Notes under the pieces: model-generated | Told to the model about the DNA's origin: nothing | Databases searched by the model: none | The model's input: only the letters and a program-made list of their open reading frames with translations | In this document: positions 48,307 through 54,320 of the stretch, in pieces | How positions within the stretch are numbered: position 1 is the first letter of the stretch | How the letters are laid out: each line of letters starts with the position of its first letter | Assembly (NCBI GenBank): GCA_031550975.1 | Contig: JAVBOC010000008.1 | Location: 1-64,000 of the forward strand | Direction of reading: 5' to 3' | DNA: 64,000 nucleotides | Source of the DNA: UBA947 sp031550975 | Lineage (GTDB): Bacteria > Cyanobacteriota > Vampirovibrionia > Gastranaerophilales > Gastranaerophilaceae | Program-made: the position numbers and the translations under genes

Positions 48307-48410
48307 GAGTGAATAGTGAATGGTGAATTGTGAATGGTTCATTTAATCTTTTAATTTTCACAAAGTGAAAATTTGAAGAACTATTCACGATTCACTACTG
48401 ACTACTCACG
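48307..48410. repeat. Inverted pair of GTGAATA heptamer arrays between grpE and dnaJ
   Basis: Direct units at 48307-48337 and inverted units (CTATTCACGATTCACTACTG...) at 48379-48410; the loop holds a small TTTTCAC/GTGAAAA hairpin. Confidence 0.85.
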
Positions 48411-48421
48411 ATATCCTCCAT

Positions 48422-49006
48422 TTATTCACTTGTAGCAACATTAACCAGCGCCGGTCTTAAGACCTTGTCGCCGATTTTGTATCCTCGCTGAAGTTCAGCA
48501 ATAATTGTGTGTTCAGGATGGTCGTTCGTTGGGGTGTTCATCACTGCTTCGTGGAAATTCGGGTCAAATTCTTTCCCCGTAGTTTCAATTGTTTCCATCC
48601 CGAGCTTTTGCAGTGTTTCAATAGTTTGTTTATGAACCAGCGCAAAACTTTCTTTTGCCTGTTCACAATCGTTTACGCCCAAGAGTGCTTTTTCGCCGCG
48701 CTCAAAGTTATCTAAAACGTCAATCATTTTTGTTAAAGCATTGTGCGTGCCATATTTGAGCAGTTCTGTGCGCTCAGCCTCTTGCCTCTTGCGGTAATTA
48801 TCAAAATCCGCCGCAAGACGCACGTACTGCTGATTTAGCGCATCGTATTTTTGTTGAAGCTCATCATTAGTGAGTCGTGAATCGTGAGTCGTGAGTTGTT
48901 CTTCATGTTCGCTATCGATCACAGAATCATTACTTGTCTCTAGTTTCTCGTCCCTAGTCCCTATATCCATATCTTTTTTAAAAGGATTATCTTTATGCTT
49001 ACCCAT
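48422..49006 (-). CDS. grpE: Nucleotide exchange factor GrpE
   Basis: 194 aa. DnaK nucleotide exchange factor: long helix (QQKYDALNQQYVRLAADFDN, then YRKRQEAERTELLKYG) and C-terminal beta domain ending VLRPALVNVA. The N-terminal disordered ~45 residues are partly repeat-encoded: GTRDEKLETSN from a GGGACTA array (48937-48962) and EQLTTHDSRLTND from a GTGAATA array (48869-48898). GGGAG precedes the ATG. Order grpE-dnaJ without dnaK or hrcA; no CIRCE operator upstream. Confidence 0.95.
   Translation of the reverse strand: MGKHKDNPFKKDMDIGTRDEKLETSNDSVIDSEHEEQLTTHDSRLTNDELQQKYDALNQQYVRLAADFDNYRKRQEAERTELLKYGTHNALTKMIDVLDNFERGEKALLGVNDCEQAKESFALVHKQTIETLQKLGMETIETTGKEFDPNFHEAVMNTPTNDHPEHTIIAELQRGYKIGDKVLRPALVNVATSE
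48869..48962 (-). repeat. Two heptamer arrays inside the 5' part of grpE
   Basis: GTGAATA-type (48869-48898, GTGAGTC/GTGAATC units) and GGGACTA-type (48937-48962), both read in frame in the disordered N-terminus. Confidence 0.75.
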
Positions 49007-49174
49007 TTTCGGCTCCCTAATAATTTAACTCGTTCATTCTATCATTGTAAGGGCTGCACCCTTGCAATTCGTTCGTTCGCAAATTTAAATGCAAGCATTT
49101 ATTTACCTCACTCTATCATTGTAACACATCAAAGCTTGGGGAAAAGAAAAATTCATTTTTTATTAATATTTATT

Positions 49175-49262
49175 CGTCATTCTGAGCCTGAGCGAAGAAT
49201 CTCAATATTTGTGCAAAATGCCACAATTTTGAGATTCTTCGGACTTTGTACTCAGCATGACG
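49175..49262. repeat. Palindromic repeat C copy 7
   Basis: CGTCATTCTGAGCC to ACTCAGCATGACG, right after the diguanylate cyclase stop. The gap 49007-49174 holds a duplicated TCTATCATTGTAA (near 49037 and 49114), possibly part of grpE promoters, and no gene. Confidence 0.78.
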
Positions 49263-49270
49263 AAATTTAA

Positions 49271-49900
49271 TCAGCTTTTGATGCAGTTTCTGCCGGCTGC
49301 TTTGGCGCGGTATAGCGCTTCATCTGCTAAATCAAACATGTCGCGCGCAGCTTCGACAGAAGTGTCAGAGCTCACCCCGATGCTCACTGTAACCTTTATT
49401 TCGTTGCCTTTGTATTTGAACGAATGGTTTTTAATATTGTTTTTTAATCTCTCAAGCGGAATTTTGGCACTTTTTGCAGAGGTTTCAGTAAGAATTAGCG
49501 CAAATTCTTCCCCGCCGTAGCGAAAAATCATATCAGTCGTGCGGATTTCGTTCATCATAAGCCAAGCCGCTTCTTTCAGGATGTAATCCCCGCAGCTGTG
49601 TCCGTACTGGTCGTTTATTTGTTTAAAATAATCAATATCAATAACCGCGACGCTCAAGTCGTTTTCATAACGGTTTGCGCGCAAAAATTCTCGCTCAAAA
49701 TTGCTCTCAAAATGTCTGCGGTTATAAAGCCCTGTTAACGCATCAGTTACCGTCAATTGCTTGGTCTGATTGTACATGAAATTAATCTTTTTAATGACAT
49801 CAGCCTTGTTATCATCAGAAATATCAAAACCGTTAATCAGTGACTCAATATTAGACTGAATCTCGTCCAACATATTTTCAGGTATTTCAAAATTGTCCAA
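49271..49900 (-). CDS. Diguanylate cyclase (GGDEF domain)
   Basis: 209 aa from a TTG start with AAGGGG 6 bases upstream; an ATG at 50017 would translate through element B and is rejected. A helical N-terminus of ~70 residues precedes the GGDEF domain: DALTGLYNRRHFESNFERE, SVAVIDIDYFKQINDQYGH (Mg/substrate), FRYGGEEFALIL (GGEEF, active type) and VTVSIGVSS. An RTTD inhibitory site lies 5 residues before GGEEF, so c-di-GMP product inhibition is expected. No membrane segment or sensor domain. Confidence 0.93.
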   Translation of the reverse strand: MDNFEIPENMLDEIQSNIESLINGFDISDDNKADVIKKINFMYNQTKQLTVTDALTGLYNRRHFESNFEREFLRANRYENDLSVAVIDIDYFKQINDQYGHSCGDYILKEAAWLMMNEIRTTDMIFRYGGEEFALILTETSAKSAKIPLERLKNNIKNHSFKYKGNEIKVTVSIGVSSDTSVEAARDMFDLADEALYRAKAAGRNCIKS

Positions 49901-49953
49901 ATTATTCCCCTTCGACTTAATTGTAACATGAAAACTAAAAGGCAATTTCCGTC

Positions 49954-50042
49954 TTGGATTATTCGCAGTTCGCGGGAGTAACGTCCCGCTCACTTGGTCG
50001 TGCTGGGCTCGTTTCACTCGCGCGGCGCACTAGCGAAAATCC
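49954..50042 (-). repeat. Element B copy 5
   Basis: 89 bp on the minus strand, GGATTTTCGC to GCGAATAATCCAA, with an internal GCGGGACGTTACTCCCGC hairpin. It lies upstream of the diguanylate cyclase start. Confidence 0.8.
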
Positions 50043-50145
50043 GCTAACCCATTGTAAATATTTTGTTACAATTGCCCTAAAATTGTAACATTTCTACACG
50101 AAAAATACTTTATATAAGTAGGGAAAAACATGGGAGACTAAGGGG

Positions 50146-50418
50146 ATGTCACTCAATTTTAACAACATAGCAAGTGCAAAACCGGTAATCCGAGAAGCTG
50201 CCAATATGAACAACGATGGCGGTGGCGGAAACCTTGGTTATATGCAGCAAGGCGAAAGAGAAGACAAAAAACATAAACAAAACGAAAGTATCTTCGCTAC
50301 AGGGCTTGATCATGATGTTTTCGGGGTTGAAAAAGAACTCTATGTCCCGGATGAAGGCTTTTCACTTTCAAAATTAATCGCAAAAATTATTGATGCAGTG
50401 AAGCAATTGTTTAAGTAA
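50146..50418 (+). CDS. Small hypothetical protein, 90 aa
   Basis: 90 aa. A polar, Asn/Gly-rich first half (SLNFNNIASAKPVIREAANM, NNDGGGGNLGY) and a short amphipathic C-terminal helix (KLIAKIIDAVKQLFK). Strong Shine-Dalgarno (GGAGACTAAGGGG). Family not recognised. The FNNIAS start is reminiscent of other small proteins here (41494, 51753). Confidence 0.55.
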   Translation: MSLNFNNIASAKPVIREAANMNNDGGGGNLGYMQQGEREDKKHKQNESIFATGLDHDVFGVEKELYVPDEGFSLSKLIAKIIDAVKQLFK

Positions 50419-50445
50419 TTACTTCTGTCACTTGAACACCCAATT

Positions 50446-50529
50446 TGTCATTCCGAATTTATTTCGGAATCTGGGTCGTCGCATGTTGGGGTTCCCAGGC
50501 CCAGATCCTGAATCAAGTTCAGGATGACA
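50446..50529. repeat. Palindromic repeat C copy 8
   Basis: TGTCATTCCGAATTTATTTC to CAAGTTCAGGATGACA, with inner arms TCCGAA/TTCGGA and CCTGAA/TTCAGG. Confidence 0.85.
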
Positions 50530-50573
50530 GAGTGTGTTTTGGGATGCATCAACCCATTCAAATAATTTTGATA

Positions 50574-50579
50574 TATAAT
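50574..50579 (+). promoter_or_regulatory. -10 promoter, predicted leaderless
   Basis: TATAAT ends 6 bases before the ATG at 50586. No Shine-Dalgarno. Confidence 0.6.
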
Positions 50580-50585
50580 TAAATA

Positions 50586-50987
50586 ATGAAAACATTAGCG
50601 CAATTTGTACAGCAAAAGAGAGATAATTTGGGGCTTTCCCCGCTTGGTTTGGCGCGCAAATGTAATTTGGACACAGAAATTATCGAGGAAATTGAAGCAG
50701 GCAAAGAATTGTTTCTGGCGGTTACTGTTCGCCAAAATCTTGCAAAGGGGTTAAAATGTTTGCCGGAAGAAATTAAGGTTTACGAAAAAGATTTTGATAC
50801 CTCGCTTGTATCGCAAGAAATTATCGACAGCTTAAAAGAGCTTATCCTAAACGGTGCCGGCGGACTGGTTTGCCCGCGCTGCGATGCGCCGCTAATCACG
50901 CGGGTTGCGCAGATGTACGACCTTGAAGACAACCTTGTATTGCACCCAAAAGCCCATTGCTCAAAATGCGTGTTTCAGATTAGTTAA
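50586..50987 (+). CDS. HTH plus zinc-ribbon-like regulator
   Basis: 133 aa. The N-terminal ~65 residues look like an XRE-type helix-turn-helix (FVQQKRDNLGLSPLGLARKC, DTEIIEEIEAGKELFLAVTV). A helical linker leads to a C-terminal four-Cys pattern (LVCPRCDAPLI and HCSKCVFQI) that could bind zinc. A transcription regulator is likely; target unknown. Its end overlaps the convergent gene at 50980 by 8 bases. Confidence 0.7.
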   Translation: MKTLAQFVQQKRDNLGLSPLGLARKCNLDTEIIEEIEAGKELFLAVTVRQNLAKGLKCLPEEIKVYEKDFDTSLVSQEIIDSLKELILNGAGGLVCPRCDAPLITRVAQMYDLEDNLVLHPKAHCSKCVFQIS

Positions 50988-51603
50988 TTATACCGTTCAA
51001 CAAATACCCTGGGAATGTTAGGCGGGTTTTCTCCCCGGTAATCTTATCTATATGAAGAGTAGGCTTACCATCTTTATCCCTTTCAACATAAATATCTTTT
51101 ATTAGTTTTCCATAGCTGTTATATCTTTTTTCTTCAGAGACTTTTTTCTTACCATCTGTATAAGTTGTTCTTTCATTTACAAGTTTGTTGTTAGAGAAAA
51201 GTTTTTCGTTTGTATGTATGCCTTTTTCATCTGGGCGTAATCCTATCTCATATTTCAAATCTTGGTCCACGAAGGAGATTTCTTGTGTCTTCTCGTCGAT
51301 ATTTTTAATCTGGATTTTATTATTTCCAAATCGGTGGACACCTTCTTCTGGCCCTTTCAAAAGAAGAACTTGATTAAATATTCTTATTGCGTCTAATTCC
51401 TGTTCTTCCGTGAGTTCTTTTACCGGTTGAGCAGAAGTGGAAGGACCTTTTTCAATGCTAAGCCCGCGTGTATTATCGCTTAGAGGCATACTTAGTTCTT
51501 GACCAATATTTACAGCTTCCAGATTTGTGGGTTTGCTGCCATCAATATTTTTGCGCTCCGGTGGTACAAAATTGCTTCCGCTTACATTTATGCCTTCTGT
51601 CAT
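50980..51603 (-). CDS. Hypothetical protein, 207 aa
   Basis: 207 aa from ATG 51603, which has AGGAGG at the right distance; the ATG at 51651 is less likely. Polar, probably disordered first ~75 residues (TEGINVSGSNFVPPERKNID), then a region of beta-type repeats: KIQIKNIDEKTQEISFVDQD, ERTTYTDGKKKVSEEKRYNS and DIYVERDKDGKPTLHIDKIT. It has no signal peptide. Family not recognised. The GSNF near the start resembles the N-x-x-F of neighbours. Confidence 0.55.
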   Translation of the reverse strand: MTEGINVSGSNFVPPERKNIDGSKPTNLEAVNIGQELSMPLSDNTRGLSIEKGPSTSAQPVKELTEEQELDAIRIFNQVLLLKGPEEGVHRFGNNKIQIKNIDEKTQEISFVDQDLKYEIGLRPDEKGIHTNEKLFSNNKLVNERTTYTDGKKKVSEEKRYNSYGKLIKDIYVERDKDGKPTLHIDKITGEKTRLTFPGYLLNGIIN

Positions 51604-51752
51604 GATAAACCTCCTTTTAGATACTTCACTCATTGTCCAAAAAACGAACATAATATATTAAAGTATTATAACGGTATATGGTTTCAAGGGCTAGTGTTAT
51701 TGTAACATTCCTTAACTGATCAATAGCAAAAAAATTTTTGACCGTTTTTAAT

Positions 51753-52220
51753 ATGATTATGCAAATAAACAATATAAATAGTACAAACCCCAACTTTGGC
51801 GCGATAAAAATTAAACTTCCAAAAGGTGAACCCGGTATCTGGTATAGAAAAGCTTTTTTTGATATAGGACCTGAAATATGCAAAGATTTGAGGCATAAGA
51901 CCGGCAAAGAAATAGATTATGCTTTTAACTGTCATGGGAATATTCATGTTTTTGAGAAATTAGAAGGCGTCAAGGATGCTTCTGCTATTGTGGAGAACGA
52001 TAAGTTTTTATTGCCATTAGTGGATGGGTTTTTGGGTTTGCCAATAATCAAAAGTATCCTTGCTCTGAATAAAGTTCCGACCCACAGAAGGAATGGAAAA
52101 CCTATTTTTAAAATTATGCCGGAAGAAGATTTAAAAATAGCAAAAAGACTGCATTATGTGGTTAGTGGGGCTTATGGTGAGCTTCTGAAAAATATTGCAG
52201 CAGGTGAATTAAATATATAA
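51753..52220 (+). CDS. Hypothetical protein with MQIN-type N-terminus
   Basis: 155 aa (or 153 from ATG 51759). It begins MQINNINSTNPNFGAIKIKL; the rest is alpha/beta with a His-containing stretch (AFNCHGNIHVFEKLEGV) and a helical end (AYGELLKNIAAGEL). No family is recognised. The start is like that of 41494, although the bodies differ. No Shine-Dalgarno is seen; TAATAT lies close to the ATG, so a leaderless start is possible. Confidence 0.5.
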   Translation: MIMQINNINSTNPNFGAIKIKLPKGEPGIWYRKAFFDIGPEICKDLRHKTGKEIDYAFNCHGNIHVFEKLEGVKDASAIVENDKFLLPLVDGFLGLPIIKSILALNKVPTHRRNGKPIFKIMPEEDLKIAKRLHYVVSGAYGELLKNIAAGELNI

Positions 52221-52222
52221 GC

Positions 52223-52251
52223 TTGAAATCGTGAGGATTGTGCGCTAAAAT
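52223..52251 (+). promoter_or_regulatory. Promoter of ssrA
   Basis: TTGAAA (52223-52228), 17-base spacer and TAAAAT (52246-52251), with GC just before the -10. The precursor 5' leader would be about 40 nt. Confidence 0.6.
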
Positions 52252-52299
52252 GTAGTTGCAGGACATTGATAAAGAACTTTGAAAAAATCTTGAATTCAT

Positions 52300-52697
52300 G
52301 GGAACGTACTGGCTTTCGACAGGATGACCGATGAAGGCAGGTTGCGAGTCCGGGGGCTATTCCCGGTTACCAATAAGCAAACAAATTAAGTGCTAACAAC
52401 GTTATCACTGGCAATTTTGCACCTAGAGCTTACGCTTTAGCTGCCTAGTCTCGGACTAGTGCCCACTCTATACTCTTCGCTTGTGGAGGTATAGGGTCCA
52501 CAACACAGGCCGCAGCGCGTCAATGAGGGTAGGCGCGTCAAGTTAACTCTCAAGGGTTAGTGTTTCCATAAAAAACACTTTGATTAAACCAACGGTTTGG
52601 GTATTCCCGGGTTTAGTTGAGCGAATTAATACCTACACTCGTAGAGATTTGTTTTAATCCATTTTGGACGCGGGTTCGACTCCCGCCGTTTCCACCA
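52300..52697 (+). ncRNA. ssrA: tmRNA
   Basis: 398 nt, one-piece tmRNA that rescues stalled ribosomes. Acceptor GGGAACG pairs with CGTTTCC (one G-U pair); the T arm (GCGGGTTCGACTCCCGC) and an encoded CCA (52695-52697) are at the 3' end. The tag frame starts at GCA 52377 and ends at TAG 52446, encoding 23 residues beginning ANKLSANN and ending YALAA, the expected protease-recognised tail. A terminator follows directly. Confidence 0.96.
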
Positions 52698-52730
52698 AAA
52701 AAGAGCACAACTAAAGCTGTGCTCTTTTTT
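52698..52730 (+). terminator. Terminator of ssrA
   Basis: AAGAGCACA / TGTGCTCTT stem with an 8-base loop and TTTTTT, starting one base after the CCA end. The gap 52731-52961 holds a GTGGCTGCC/GGCAGCCAC hairpin and repeat-like sequence but no supported gene. Confidence 0.9.
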
Positions 52731-52961
52731 GGTTTGGAAGTGTTTTGAGCTGGAGAATCCACAAGGCGAAGCCTTGTCAGGGTTCGAGCGGGAGCGAGCG
52801 AAGAATGAGGTGGCTGCCGAATCAATTGGCTGTCCGCAGGGCATACGAGGCAGCCACGGATATTCGTTTAACGTGAGCGCAGCAAGATGGGATAAAGTGT
52901 GCTGAGATTAGACCAAGACACTCCCGTTGTCTATAGGTTTGGGGAGTCGAAGATTTGTCCT

Positions 52962-53720
52962 TTATTTTCCAACCACGCGCGCTACTTTATATGGGATTTT
53001 ATTTTTTACCAAAAATTTCCCCCATTGAATTTGCTCGTTGCTTAATTTTTCATTTTGGCGCTTTACTTCAATAAATACCAGTTCTTTTTCATTCCAGACT
53101 ATATAATCAGGAGTTCCTACCATATTGTTTTTTTTATTCTCTAAAATTCGACATAGAATTTTAGAGAATGTTTTGTTATCAACTCTTGTTAAAAATTCCT
53201 GGACGATCGGAGATTTAAAATACTCTGTCGGATTTTTGTATCCTTCAATTTCCCACTCGTCTAAATCTCTCATATATGCTCCCATCTCATGTTTTTTGAT
53301 TTGAGAGTTTATAAATTTTTGAAGATTAGATTTTTTAATTTGCTGATATTTTTTACTTACATTTTTATCTAAATTGGCATAGTATTCTTTATCGTAAAAA
53401 ACTACATCAGGATTATGTTCCAATGCATGAGGATATAGTTCATCGAGAAATGCCAATATAAACATTCCTTTCCAGAAGGAATATTCCCCCCGCATAATCT
53501 TGTAACTATTGTTTTTATAATGCTCTCTGACAATCATCTCAGTCGAACACTTTAAGCCATTAGAACAATAAAAATAATTTTTACCAGTTTCACCAGTTTT
53601 GGCCGCAGTAATTGTTATGGTATTCCGCTCAATGCTTTCAGGCAATATTTGTTTTGCCCAAACATTTTGAGTAAAACAAATAACTAGCAATAGTGAAAAT
53701 AAAAATAATTTAAGTTTCAT
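52962..53720 (-). CDS. Exported VRR-NUC nuclease-like protein
   Basis: 252 aa from ATG 53720, which gives a clean signal peptide (LKLFLFSLLLVICFTQNVWA) and fits the -10 box upstream. The C-terminal ~60 residues match the VRR-NUC (PD-(D/E)xK) nuclease fold: MVGTPDYIVWNEKELVFIEV with catalytic D and E-x-K (FIEVKRQNEKLSNEQIQWG). The middle is helical with no known motif. VRR-NUC nucleases are normally intracellular (Fan1, phage), so export is unusual and suggests an extracellular DNase, a toxin, or nutrient scavenging. Downstream of the MuF-like gene with its own promoter. Confidence 0.75.
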   Translation of the reverse strand: MKLKLFLFSLLLVICFTQNVWAKQILPESIERNTITITAAKTGETGKNYFYCSNGLKCSTEMIVREHYKNNSYKIMRGEYSFWKGMFILAFLDELYPHALEHNPDVVFYDKEYYANLDKNVSKKYQQIKKSNLQKFINSQIKKHEMGAYMRDLDEWEIEGYKNPTEYFKSPIVQEFLTRVDNKTFSKILCRILENKKNNMVGTPDYIVWNEKELVFIEVKRQNEKLSNEQIQWGKFLVKNKIPYKVARVVGK

Positions 53721-53726
53721 ATTTTT

Positions 53727-53732
53727 ATTATA
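53727..53732 (-). promoter_or_regulatory. -10 promoter of the VRR-NUC gene, predicted leaderless
   Basis: Minus strand TATAAT, six bases, ATG at 53720. It lies between the MuF-like stop and the nuclease start. Confidence 0.6.
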
Positions 53733-53743
53733 ATCAAAATATA

Positions 53744-54151
53744 TTAAACCATTACACATTTAATTAGCTGACATTTGCAATGGTCGTGCACAGGCCTTTC
53801 AGGAGCATCCTCTTCCTTGTCAAAAGTTTGACCTTCCATTTCTAGGCAAAAATCACAATGATTTTGTAGACTATCATCCAGTATCCATATCCATTGTGCG
53901 GTTGGGTCATCTTCATAATCTTGCTCTTGACTTAATCTAACATCATTTTCGGTTGGAATCCCAATAGAATTCATTTGCGTCATTATTTTTTCTTCATTTT
54001 CACTAAATTCTTTTGTTGTCATTGTGCCAATATCTTCACGAGTATAAAATTCCTTTTCACGAGATATTGGATTAATGTAATTTGACAGATCCAAAATTAA
54101 TTTTCTGTAATTTCCGTTCTTAGTTTTGATTGTTTGTCCAAATTGCGGCAT
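53744..54151 (-). CDS. MuF-like (phage minor-head-type) small protein
   Basis: 135 aa from ATG 54151 with AAGGAG upstream. The C-terminal part has WIWILDDSLQNHCDFCLEME, then ERPVHDHCKCQLIKC: the W-x2-D/C-x2-C ... P-x-H-x-C-x-C pattern of phage Mu gpF-type head-morphogenesis domains. No capsid or terminase genes are near, so this is not an intact prophage. MuF domains are also found fused to toxins. Just upstream of the exported nuclease; whether they cooperate is unknown. Its N-terminal half is not recognised. Confidence 0.6.
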   Translation of the reverse strand: MPQFGQTIKTKNGNYRKLILDLSNYINPISREKEFYTREDIGTMTTKEFSENEEKIMTQMNSIGIPTENDVRLSQEQDYEDDPTAQWIWILDDSLQNHCDFCLEMEGQTFDKEEDAPERPVHDHCKCQLIKCVMV

Positions 54152-54320
54152 AGGAGCTCCTTTTATTGTGTAATAACAATCCATTATTCGCTAATATTGT
54201 ATTTTCCGCAAGTCGGTGTTTTCGTGGAGGTGTATTCACTAACTTGACTACTTACCCACCATTAATTTTCAGAGACTGGCAAAGATCTCTTTTGAGGAGA
54301 AAAAGCCTAACATAACAATC

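Noticed and set aside
49007..49175. CIRCE (HrcA) operator expected before grpE
   Set aside because: No TTAGCACTC-N9-GAGTGCTAA-like inverted repeat is present.
49901..50017. Diguanylate cyclase start at ATG 50017
   Set aside because: That extension is translated element B; a TTG at 49900 with AAGGGG at proper spacing fits better.
53744..54151. Prophage remnant marked by the MuF-like gene
   Set aside because: No portal, terminase, capsid, integrase or attachment-site duplication is visible nearby.
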